Below, one piece after another: positions 13,101 through 25,100 of a DNA stretch of 64,000 nucleotides. Made by a program: the position numbers and the translations under genes. The stretch spans positions 446,788,502 through 446,852,501 of the forward strand of contig OZ010794.1 in NCBI GenBank assembly GCA_963932465.1, given 5' to 3'. Position 1 is the stretch's first letter. Each line of letters starts with the position of its first letter. The notes beneath the pieces are model-generated. The model saw nothing but the letters and a program-made list of their open reading frames with translations. It was not told where the DNA came from and searched no databases. Source of the stretch: Maratus speciosus (Eukaryota; Arthropoda; Arachnida; Araneae; Salticidae).

Positions 13101-16100
13101 TGTGTTTTAAATTAGTTATATCTTATATGTTGTACAAAATAATTATTTCTTTTCATTTTAGGCATTATTCATGTTATTTGTGAAATATAACTTGTGCTCA
13201 TGTCTAATCATTATTTTAACAGGGAAGATTTGTGCCAACTGATAGTCAAAAGAATCGGTCTTGATACTTTCATCGATAAGCTTGTAGCAATTACCAAAAA
13301 TGAACATTACAGTCGTGCTGCTCAAAATCCTCATCTAAAATTTAAAGATCCTTCAGAAGTTTTATTTGACTATGAATTTTGTCGACTTTTTAAATCGTTA
13401 GAAGGTAATTTTTTTTTCATTCATTATTAATCTCAAAAAATTTCTTACATTTATAAGATTTATAAGTAAAAAAAAAAAAAACTTATTTGTGCTTCTATAA
13501 TTTTCAATATTAGTGTTTTCTCAGTCGATATTTTAGAAACTGCCTTATTTAGAAATAACTAATCATACTTTTTATTATTGAAACTTTTCATTAGATGTTA
13601 GTTCATTATTAGATGTTTGCTAATTACTAACTCTTAGCTGTTGAAAAGTCACCTATGTATCTTTCACTATTGGGTCTTGCATGCAGGTGTCAGTTAATAA
13701 CACCTAATATTAATTGTTAAATCCTTAATATTATAGTTGTATTTTAATTATTATAATATAGAAGTAATGTGTATATCAATTGTAAACAATAAGTTAATAT
13801 TTATTAATAAACATATAGAAACTGATATTATTTATCAGGTAAACAGGTTCTTCCTACATCCTGGTAAAAACCTAACCTAGCCCTGCTTCGCTTTGATGAA
13901 AAATAAATCTGTAAATGATCTCCATCATTCTTTAACTTGATTAAATTTCCTCCTTAATGAATCATCCCTGTTCCTGTCGTCTGAGTCAGAGAACTGAAAA
14001 ATCTGCTTTAAATAGGTATTCCTGAATAGCTTTCTGTTGGTAAATAACTGAAATTTTTGTCTTTTTCATTATTATAAAACTTTCTAAATGTTTCCTTATC
14101 ATTTAGAGCATTGCTTGTTACTTTGTTAACTGATGTGATTATCTAACATAGCATAAGCAGATATGAATACTACACACATGATGAACACAATATATTTTAT
14201 ATTCTGTGTACTTGATAATTTTATGATTTTCATGATCTGAAAATGCATAACCTGCTCAAATTTGTAAAGTTGATAAATATTTGTTCAAGCATGTATTTGT
14301 GATACATTATAACTCCTGTGATTACATATACTGTAGCAGATATGAATACACACATGATTTACATAATGGATTTCTGTGTACTAGATAATTTTGTCATGAT
14401 TTTCATGATCTGAAAATGCATGATTTGCTCAAACTTGTAAAGTAGATAAATATTTGTTCAAACATATATTTGTGATACATAAATAAGACTCTTTTAAAGT
14501 TGTCTTATGAGCATAGTCCTAGCTGAGCACTGACTGATCACCAACAATTCTCTATTAGGTCTTAGACCACCAATGTCTCCTTAGATCTTCTCAGTCTTCT
14601 CAGTACTCACCAGTAAGTGGTGCTGCTCTTATTGGGAATCATTGCAGTATAGAATGTGTGTCAGCATTTTAAATACTTTTAGAAATCACATATATATTTG
14701 ATTATGAATTTCTAAGCCATCTTACTTACATCATATATTTTGTTTTTAGTATATAGTGTTTGAGTATAACTAATGAATAAGAAAGTTCAAATTCTCATTT
14801 TTTAAATAATTTTTTGTTGAATAATTAACAAATTATTGTACTGGCAGGTGTAATAATTAAAGCCGTACAACCTAAGCCAAAACTTATGAATGGTCCAGAA
14901 TCTTCCATGACTCCTGAGCAGCAAGAATTACTCAAACAGTACAAAGATCTTATAAGAGAACAAGTATGTATTTTTTTAAGTTGTTTATTTTGCTTATTCT
15001 ATTATGTTTTATTGACTAATATTTTTATCAATAAAACTTTTCCGTTTGTATTTTATCATAATAGCTCCATTCCATTTGCTTTATTAAAAAAATATATAGC
15101 ATACATTTTTAGTTCCTAATTATGAATAAAATTTTCTTTTCATAAATAATAGTGTATTGTATAATATGTAGTAATATGAAAGTTTATTCCAAAGCTTATA
15201 TCTATACTTTGATAGAAAAAAGATCGCTATATACAAATTGCTTTACAATAATAAGTGTATTTTTTTTTTAAAATGCCAGTGCGATCTCTTTAATTAATTT
15301 TGTAAAAATCCTCATTCTTTTATAATTGCTGTTCTTTAATTATCATCATTGTTTTTTCAATGTTCATCAATTCATAATAGTCATAGAAAACACAGAAAAT
15401 AAATACAGTAGAAGATCTTTATAACGCAAACCTAAAAACACAAAGTTGTGCATTATATAGAATATTGCGTTATATGGATCACATTTCACACATCTTTAAA
15501 TTTACCTTATAAATATACCCAAATATGTCTGAGACAAAATGCATTATACTGCATTCCTTGTCACCAGAAGTTATCCAGATTATAAATTTTTGCATGATAT
15601 AGATCATTCTACACATTGTTAAATATACTTTGTAAACATGGTCCAAATATACCTTTTCCCAAATAATTCATTATATTATCTACTCATTTTTTAAAATGTT
15701 TTGTGCAATAATAGCAATTTTTTTTAATTAAAAAGTTCTAAATTAAAGGGATAAAATTGAATTAATGTATGAAATTTAGTTTTCTAGAGCGTAGCAATCT
15801 TTTACAATGTCGGAATTATGGTGCTTTTTAACTGCAAAATTTATTGTTTACATCTGAGAAGTTGTGTGTTATATGGAGAATTACCTTATATAGAATTGCA
15901 TTATAAAAATCTTCTACTGTATAACAGGAAAAAAAATCCGACCCTTCTCCTTTTACTATATTTATATTACAGAATATATATGTGTACTTTATTGTGTAAG
16001 AAAAAATTTTTTTCAGTAATCTTTCATAGAGATTTTTTTAAACTAGAACAATAAATAATTTTTCCACCTCAAAATATTAAAACCGGATATTCATATTAGC

Positions 16101-19100
16101 GTTTTTTTCTATCAAGGTCAGATGTATCAGTTTTTAGAATCGACTAACAAAGGTGACTTCAAACATTTTCTCATTTTAAAACTCAAAATTTTATCAAAGT
16201 CTTGGTTTTAATGATACATTAGTCATTAAAGTTCATCTTATAACTTTTCCAAAATTTAGATAAAAAATTGTGGCTCTGCGGTTTAGCATTTGCTTACAAT
16301 CCTTGGAATCCAGGCCTGATTCCAGCTTGAGCCATTTTGTTTAACTATTTAATCTTTAATGAATTTTAGTATTCATCTAATTTAAGCACATTTATGAATT
16401 AATTAAAATTCAATTTATTTATTTATTTTAATCTTCTGGGTGTTTTTTCTATAGAAAAAAAATTATGTATCAAATACCGATATTTGAATAGAAAAATTAG
16501 GGATATAAACCCTACAACATATTTCAATTTCATCAAAGTTCTATGGTCACCTATTTGGTGGTATCTTTCTAAATTGAAGCCACATGCTAATGAGAGATAA
16601 ATTAACAAGATTTAATGGTCTTTATTCTTACTAATACTATCATTTATATATATATACAGGGTGTGCCATAAATTCGTGCAAACTTTAAAAATCCATAATT
16701 AAAGAAATAATGGTCGGAAAAATTTTTGGTTTGCGCGAGTATGATCAGACAAATTTTGGATTTTTTTCCCATGAATAATAAAAAATGATTCCAAGAATAA
16801 CCAATAGAGGGCGCTCACATGCCATATTGAGACGTTTTATGCAAATCAGACAAACACAAACAGACATTGAAAGAAATCACAATAACATGACACTGTGCAT
16901 TAACTTTTATGGTACTAAAAAATGCTCAACATGACCACCACCACAAGGTATTAGGCAAGTGAGGCGTGTCAATACGCCTGTAACAGCTGAGTGTAGCATG
17001 TCGGCATCGATGCCACCGACGGTCAGTCGAATGGCATCTTTCAATTCCGCCAAAGTGGCTGGGGAGCACCGATAAACACGAGACTTTAAGTATCCCCACA
17101 ACCAAAAATCTGCTGGGGTCAAGTCTGGAGATCGTGGGGGCCATTCAAACTTACAACCTCGACTTATCACTCGGTCTTCAATGAAAGTGTCTAACAGGAA
17201 TGCCTTGACTTCACGTGCAAAGTGGGGCGGGGCACCATCCTGCATGAAGGTGACGGAAGGTAACGCATGTCTTTCCTGCAATGCAGGCACAACTTGGTTA
17301 CGCAAAAGCGTAAGATACCGTTCTGCAATGACTGTACACGTTTTCCAGCCGGATTCAGGACAAGACTCTTCAAAAAAGAAAGGACCCAGAATGAAAGCTG
17401 CGGTGAAACCACACCAAACAGTCACACGAGGAGAATGCATTGGCTTGGTCTGATACTCCCGAGGGTTTGACGTCGCCCAGATACGACTGTTTTGCGTATT
17501 GACGTCGCCATGGAGTGAAAAATGTGCTTCATCCGTCCACATGACATTCAGCAACCATTGTGGGTCACGATCCATTTGTGCCAGTGCCCATGTAGCAAAC
17601 TTTAGTCTTTTATCTGTATCTGCCGGTAATAACTGGGGAAGTGTCTGTATCTTGTACGGATACAGATCCAAGATTCCGTGCAGAATACGTCGAATCGACG
17701 ATTCCGGAATTCCCGTTATTCTACCAGCTTCACGAGCACTGCTACTTCCCGTTGATGTCTCGGCTGCCATTTCTTCCATGGCACTTTTTACAGCATGGAC
17801 GCGATCCGCATTCAAGGATGGTCTGCCACTACGTGGACGATCCTCCAAACTCCCCGTTTCCTCAAAACGTCGTACTAAATTGAGTATTCCATTCAACGAA
17901 ATAGGGCTTTTTTGCGCCTTTAGTCCTTTCTCCGTGCGAAACTTCCTCAATGCAATAGTAGTGGATTCCCCATTCTTGTAGAACAGTTTGACCAGCAGCG
18001 CTCGATCTGGTAACGATAGCATGCTGCCGAGATCGAATGACGAATCCATTTCCATCCAGGTGTTTTATTGCTAGCCTGATTTGCATAAAACGTCTCAATA
18101 TGGCATGTGAGCGCCCTCTATTGGTTATTCTTGGAATCATTTTTTATTATTCATGGAAAAAAAATCCAAAATCCGTCTGATCATACTCGCGCAAACCAAA
18201 AATTTTTCCGACCATTATTTCTTTAATTATGGATTTTTAAAGTTTGCACGAATTTATGGCGCACCCTGTATATATTTAATATGAGCTCTTTATCAATCTT
18301 ACATTTTCAGAACTTAAAAACATTTTTGAAAAGGTTTCCTTATTTTTTTTCTTTGTTATAATCATTGTTATTTACTTTGACATTTTCATTTTAAAAACAT
18401 TAACAAAAATTCTGTATGTTATTATTAAACTATTAAAACAACATAGCACTAAAAAAAAATAATCACATTTTGAAAAGTTTCATTGGCTTGTATTGTCACA
18501 GACATTAGTGATAAAGTTCCTGTAATTACACTCTTTTATTTAACTTATCTTAGTTTTTGTATGTAGAGATGAAATTTCATAATCGATTTTTAACCCACTG
18601 CTTGATATGCTATAATTATAAAATTTATTTTGCAGGTATGTTTCCAGTGACAATACAACATTTTAATATTTTTAAAACTTAATTATAAATTAATTTTAAG
18701 GCATTTTTCCATTAGCTGGCCACAAGTGAATCAACTAAAATGCCAAATATTCTCTGTGGTTACAATTGTATATCAGTTATAACAACAATATATTTAATTA
18801 TGCACCAAAATAGACCACCTTATTGTGAAACTGCAACAACAACGTATTTTAAACACACTAAGTAGAAAATATAAATAAAAGATAAAGAGAAATATATATA
18901 TGTTTTACAAAATATTTTTTAATCAATTTATAGTTCCACATTAATGTCATTATGATTATATGTTGAGAAATAAATTTAGAAATCCTCAATATGTAATTTT
19001 AAATAATGTTTCATTTTTTTTTTCTTCCCTGTTGCCATATCTTAAAAAATAAATAGAACAAAAATTATAACTTTTAAAATAAATTTAATTGTTCACACTT

Positions 19101-22100
19101 TTTACAAAGAATTAAACAAATATGATGAATTTTCTATAATAGCGTTCATTGCCCATACCAAATTAATGTTTTTAATGGAAATTTTTGGGAAAATGAAAGT
19201 TTTGGTGAAAAAACATGAATCACAGCCATTAAATTAGGTATGATTTTCAAGATAAACATTAAATGATTATAAAAGTCCTTTCTTACTTTTGTACTTATTA
19301 TCAAATAATTTTATTTTCTGTTAATAAATGCAATTGAAGTAAAAGGATAATTTCTTTTGTTTAGTCATGCTGTATGTTCATATTAATAATTTTCATGTAG
19401 AAAATCTTTGAACTAGAGATTGTTCTTCATCTGTTCATTTTTTGAAAATTTTCATTTTCCAAAAAAAGAGTAATGTTTTTCATAAACATATTACAGATTT
19501 TATTTGTTTTTATAAATGTACATTTTGAAATGTATTTTTAAAAAAATGTGCTTGGAATTATTTCTAACCTTTTTTTTTTTTTTTAATGTTAATAACGTAA
19601 AAAAAAAAATGTACATTATGTTGTGTAATTGTTAAATTAAAAACAACGTTTTAGTATATCTACACGATTATTTATACAGCTTACATAAGATAGAAAAAAA
19701 AAAGGGGGGGGGGGGAGAAGAATCTCTTTTGATGCATATTTTAAATGTATAATTTATTTAATATGCTTCTTGAAATGTATTTAAAACATATTTGATGTTA
19801 AAATATCAATATTAATCCTATCTGCATTAGAAAATTTACTTATGGAATAGACATAATTTGTAGCTACAAATAAAAAAAAAAAAAAAAAAAAAAAAAGCAG
19901 TGAAGATTAATATAAAAATGTATTTATTTAAGACACATTAATTACATATATGGTATAGAACCATTTATTTAGGAATCAATTTAGTAGAACTCCAGTTATC
20001 TAGAATCATTTTTTCAATAGACTGACTTCAGAATTTCCCCAGAGAAAATTTCCATACAGTGCCAGTTTGACATGTGCATTGCTTGCAGTGGTGTAGTCGT
20101 AAAAAAAGCAGCGGGCATACGCTCTAAGCAGAGGTTATACGCTCATGGCAAAGGGTATACCCTACAGTGTATATACTATGGCTTTTTTGAGAAACAGAGG
20201 GTATACGGTGTTCCTTAAAAAAATCCAGAGGGTATACGGCGTATACCACCGTATACCCTCCACTACATCCCTGATTGCTTGTACATTACCAAATGCATGA
20301 CATAGTTTGCTGCCAAAATCTAGGATTTGAAATGGAAGCATTTAGATATAGGACTTTTGATTTTTATGCAGAATTGCTTTCAGAGGATTAACATAAATTG
20401 CCCTCTTTCGAACTCTGTTAAATCTTGTATTTGAATTGGATCTTATTCTAATCTGATTAATGTAATCATTAATTTTAAGTCAAACACAGTGACACAGCTG
20501 TATATACAGAGTGTTTCTACAATCATGGGACAAACTTTAAGGGAAGGTAAAGTACACATAAAAAAGCAATTTTAGTATAGTAGTGTGGGATCAGAAATGA
20601 AAAGTTATAACAAAAAACAAGAAATGTGGAGGAAAGGGAAACGAGCATTTTATTGACATAACAATTACAGTAAGAGCTCAAAAGTGCCACTGACAGCATC
20701 TAGCAAGTGATTGGCATACCTTTTTGCAGATTCCAAGTGTTTCATGATTATTTTCAGCAACGACTGAAAGTTTTACATTGAGGTCCTCATCAGAGTCAGC
20801 TGGTGTCCCCTGTATGAGGGTACGCCAATCACTCACTAGACGCTGCCAGGTATGTATTCATTTCCAACCCACATTGCTATATCAAGATTGCCTCTCTATG
20901 TGTACTTTACCTCCCCTTAAAGTTTATCCCATGATCGTTGAAACACCCCCTATATATTCTACAATTCTGATCAAATGGGTATTACTATGATGTCTAACTA
21001 ATTATCTAGAATGCATCTGTTCCTCCCAACTATTTTGGATAAATGATTCTATACTGTATTAAGGAAATTTTAGGTAATCAGAATAGCAAAGTAAAAAATT
21101 AATAAACTTTATATTAAAAACTTTTTTTTTTTTTTTATGAATAACTTGTCCTTGATTATTTTATGCTTTAAAATCTTCTTGATTTATTTTTAATGAGTAA
21201 AAAACTTTCATTGTGTATGTTTTGTGTTTTCTACTTAATTATTTAAAATATTCAATATAGGATATACAGATACATGAATTACATAGCCAAATTGAAGAAA
21301 TGAGGAGTGATTATGAGAGTTCAAAAGCACAAGTTGAGGACATGTCAAGTACAATTCAACAATTAAAGGACCAAAATGCTCTCTTAAAAGCACAAAGATG
21401 TAAGTATTTTAACTTATTTATTTTTATATGTATTTTCAAATTAATGTCACGAAATGACATTATTTTTTCTCTTATCAATAAATTTATTATGATATGATTT
21501 TTTTTAAGTAAAATTGAAAATGTAAAGTATTTTTAGGAAGTGTTCTTTTATTTACTTAAAAACCATATTCCTAGCTTTGGTAATAAGAAAACATCCAATC
21601 TTTGCAGTAATGGCTATATGTCTAATGTCAATCCTTAAATAATCCCAAAAATTATTAATGTATACATAAAATAATTAAAAATATTAAGCATTAATATTAT
21701 TTTTATTGCATATGTTTCTATGTAATCAGTTTTGTGGAGCTAATGTAAGTTACGAAAACATAAATGATGTTTTTTGTTAAACAAACACCACTTTGCACCA
21801 ACCTCAAATATTGGTACTAAAGTTAATTAAGACATCAAATGTAGCTATTAGAAAATGGACATTCAGAAGTTAATTATATATAAGAATGGTAAGCTAATAA
21901 TATATGCATAGTTTAATGAAAACAATATATATATATATATATATTTTTTTTTAATGCGAAATACAATATAAATTTCCTAAGCAAAACAAATGTTGCATTA
22001 CACAACTAGCATAAAGTTGACTTTTTTTATTTAGCATTTCTGGAGATATCTTTCTTTTTCATGTGACCTTATAGATTCCGTTAAGTATATATGAGTATAT

Positions 22101-25100
22101 TTCCCAGAGTTTTTGCAGAACTCTGCAGAAGTAAATAAATCAAAGAGCAATAAATAATGGAATGCAGGAATCTTGAACCCCCAAATTTCTGTATATATGA
22201 CTCAATGACTCTTTTTTGGAAGGGTGGAAGGAGGGGGGGCTTTAATTTAGTGTATCAATATTCAGAATGTATAATTATAAATGATTTTATGAAAAATTAT
22301 TACAAAATTACTTTTGTTTCGGAAAAATTTAATCGCAGAATCATTTGCAGATGTCCGAGTTGAGCAAACCATATTAAACGTTACAAAGTAAAATAAAAAC
22401 AAACTCATAGAAAAACAATATTTTCACATGGGTTTAATAAAAAGGTGTTATATTTGCCAACATGAAATAAACTGTTTACTGCATTTGGTGCTTTAGTGCA
22501 AAATTATGATTGAAGTTTGCCTAACGGGAAAGTAGCAAATTGATTTTAATGGTTCATTAATTTATTACAAAAAAATATAAAGATTAGAGGAGGTTGGGAT
22601 CAAGGTTTGTATAATATATATTATAATAATAATAATAATAATAATAATAATCTGTGGATATTGCTAAGTGACTTCTCTCACTATAGGATTTAATAAGTAT
22701 TCCATGATGTTATTAAATTTATTGTTTTTATGATGCATCATTTATATCAAAATACGATTTATGTATAAATATTAAAAAATAAAATAATATCTAAGTATCA
22801 TATAATAAAATTATTTACGATACTTAGTTTCTAATTTAAAGTTATATAGTTTAATTATAAATATTATCAGTGTTGAATTCAGAGGAGGACCCAAGGGGGA
22901 CACTCCCCCCCCCCCCCCTTCCCAAAAGATTTGAGATTTTATTTAATTATATAAGCAAAAATATTACGTCTGAATTCCATCTTTAAAATATTTACATTAA
23001 AATCACAGACAATACATTAAACAATTAAAATTATTACATAAAAACATATTAAAATTGGGACGTTTCGGATCATCACGATCCCTCCTCAGCCAATTATAAA
23101 CGTTAAGTCAATACTATCAATAGTTACAAGAAAAACACAACAGAAAGTCATCAATTTCAGGTTACAGTTAAAATAAAATAGAATACTCGGCCGGCACAGA
23201 TGCAGCTTCGTTAATTGCTAAATCCTTGGTTTTAGTATGCCAGGCCTCTAAAAACACTCTCCCTGCGTAATTGTTGCAGCCGGATCGGATCACAAAAGCT
23301 TTATTAAAATCTGAAAAATGGTCGGTTGCAATAGTATGCTGAACGATCTTTGAATTCAAATTTCTACATTTAAATGCCTGTTTATGCTCTTTAAGCCGTA
23401 TTTCAAGTGTGCTGCTAGATTCACCAATATAAACCGCTTCACACTGCTCACACGGAATTCCGTAAACGATGTCTTTAAACTGCAGGATGGAATATCTATG
23501 TTTAAAATTACATAACAGATTCTTAAGAGGATTTTGGAGAATGAAAGATGTATGAATACCAACTGATTTCAAATAATGCGAAATCTTTTCAGAAATGCAG
23601 CTATAATAAGGAATGCTTGCATAAACATTTGATTTTGTATGCTGGAAAGGTGGAGGGGTATTCATGTCTGCCCAGAGAATTTCTCTGAGAATTCGAAGGC
23701 ACAATCTTAATGCGTAACCATTTAGCTGTAAATCAATTAAGATTTTTTGTTTTTCTATGTTGAAAAGATCCTCAGTACTGCAATAACGCAAAGCTCTAGC
23801 AAACAAGGTTCTGATAACTGCAATTTTATGGGATTTGGGGGATTCTGAATTAAAATTTAAATACTGTCCAGTGAATGTTGGTTTTCTATAGACTGTGGTT
23901 ACAAGGGTTTGGGAAGTGGAACCAGAACTTCTACGAATCAAAATATCTAAAAAGGGGAGCTGTTGGTCAGTTTCTTACTCAATTGTAAATTGTATAGAAC
24001 CACAAATTGAATTTGAATGCGATAAAATAACTGGGAGGTCATGAAACTCAGCAATGAGGAAAACATCATCCACGTACCTACGCCAAAATTTAATTAAACA
24101 ACCAGTAATATGAAAAATCTTTGTTTCTATATATTGCATAACGATTTCAGCAAGAATAACAGATAATGGTGACCCCATTGGAGTACCATTTATTTGCCTA
24201 TAATACTTTTCATTAAAAATAAAGCAATTCGATGACATACGAAACTGAAAAAGTGTCAAAAATTTGCTTTTATCAATAACAGAATTCAAATTTACATTGT
24301 CAACAGGCCAGATTTCATCAATAACTGTATATGCATACTCAATTGGAATTGAAGTAAAAAGACTAACGACATCAAATGAGGCCATCACACAATCAAGAGG
24401 GAACTCAAAATTTTTAAGGTCGTTAAGAAAAGTGAGGGGAGATTTCAAACTGTATGGAGAATTTAAAGATAATGACTTTAAAAGGGACGAAAGATATTTT
24501 GAAAGATTATAGACGGGCGAACGTGTAAAATCAATAATCGGACGTAAAGGAATACCCTCTTTGTGAATTTTCGGTAGCCCATAAAAATTAGTGACAGTAC
24601 CTGTATAACAACGAAGATATATAGCAGTGGGTTAAGACAGTTTATTGGACTTGAATAACTCAGAAATCAAATTGTTAAGGTTTCTCTGTGCAGTAAAGTG
24701 CAATTTTCAGTGCAACATCAAGTACGAACTAAAGTTACAAAATTAATGTTGAAGAGTGATTATAAGCAACCTACTAATTTTGAATATTACAGTAAATTAA
24801 TTAAAAATATTTCGGCTGATAAGTCGATTGTTATCGCAAAAGCTGATAAGGGCCGTGTTACAGTGGTGCTTAATAAGGTTGATTATATTGATAAATCAAT
24901 GGAACTTTTGAATAATACTCTTACTTATTTACCTGTTAATAAAGACTTAAAGACTGCAATACAGTGAAACCTTAACAATTTGATTTCTGAGTTATCCAAG
25001 TCCAATAAACTGTCTGAACCCACTGCTAAATATCTTCGTTGTTATACTGGTACTGTCACTAATTTTTATGGGCTACCAAAAATTCACAAAGAGGGTATTC

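Larger units (their letters stand above)
4154..13222. other. USO1 intron, ~9.1 kb, filled by nested transposons
   Basis: The intron holds a Tc1 element with a nested pogo/Tigger-like insert (4894-7917), a 1.4 kb dispersed repeat (8702-10102) and a composite hAT element (10902-12900), all listed separately. The remaining stretches (4154-4893, 7918-8701, 10103-10901, 12901-13222) are AT-rich with homopolymer and microsatellite-like tracts and show no coding or RNA signal. Confidence 0.8.
22985..24690 (-). mobile_element. Penelope-like retroelement, minus-strand copy
   Basis: This 1.7 kb stretch is the near-mirror of 24957-26664. It carries a reverse transcriptase plus GIY-YIG reading frame on the minus strand and ends in a 3' region with a hammerhead-like motif. 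Its 5' end is truncated near 24690, where it meets the plus-strand copy head to head. Such truncated, inverted arrangements are typical of Penelope-like elements. Confidence 0.88.

Noticed and set aside
13162..13222. Alternative acceptor at TTTTAG/13161 for the second USO1 exon
   Set aside because: An in-frame TAA at 13188-13190 blocks it, and the acceptor at 13222 restores the conserved KEDLCQLI sequence and codon phase.
17181..17981. Plus-strand open frames (up to 160 codons) across the mariner transposase
   Set aside because: They are antisense shadows of the intact minus-strand transposase and have no recognisable domains.
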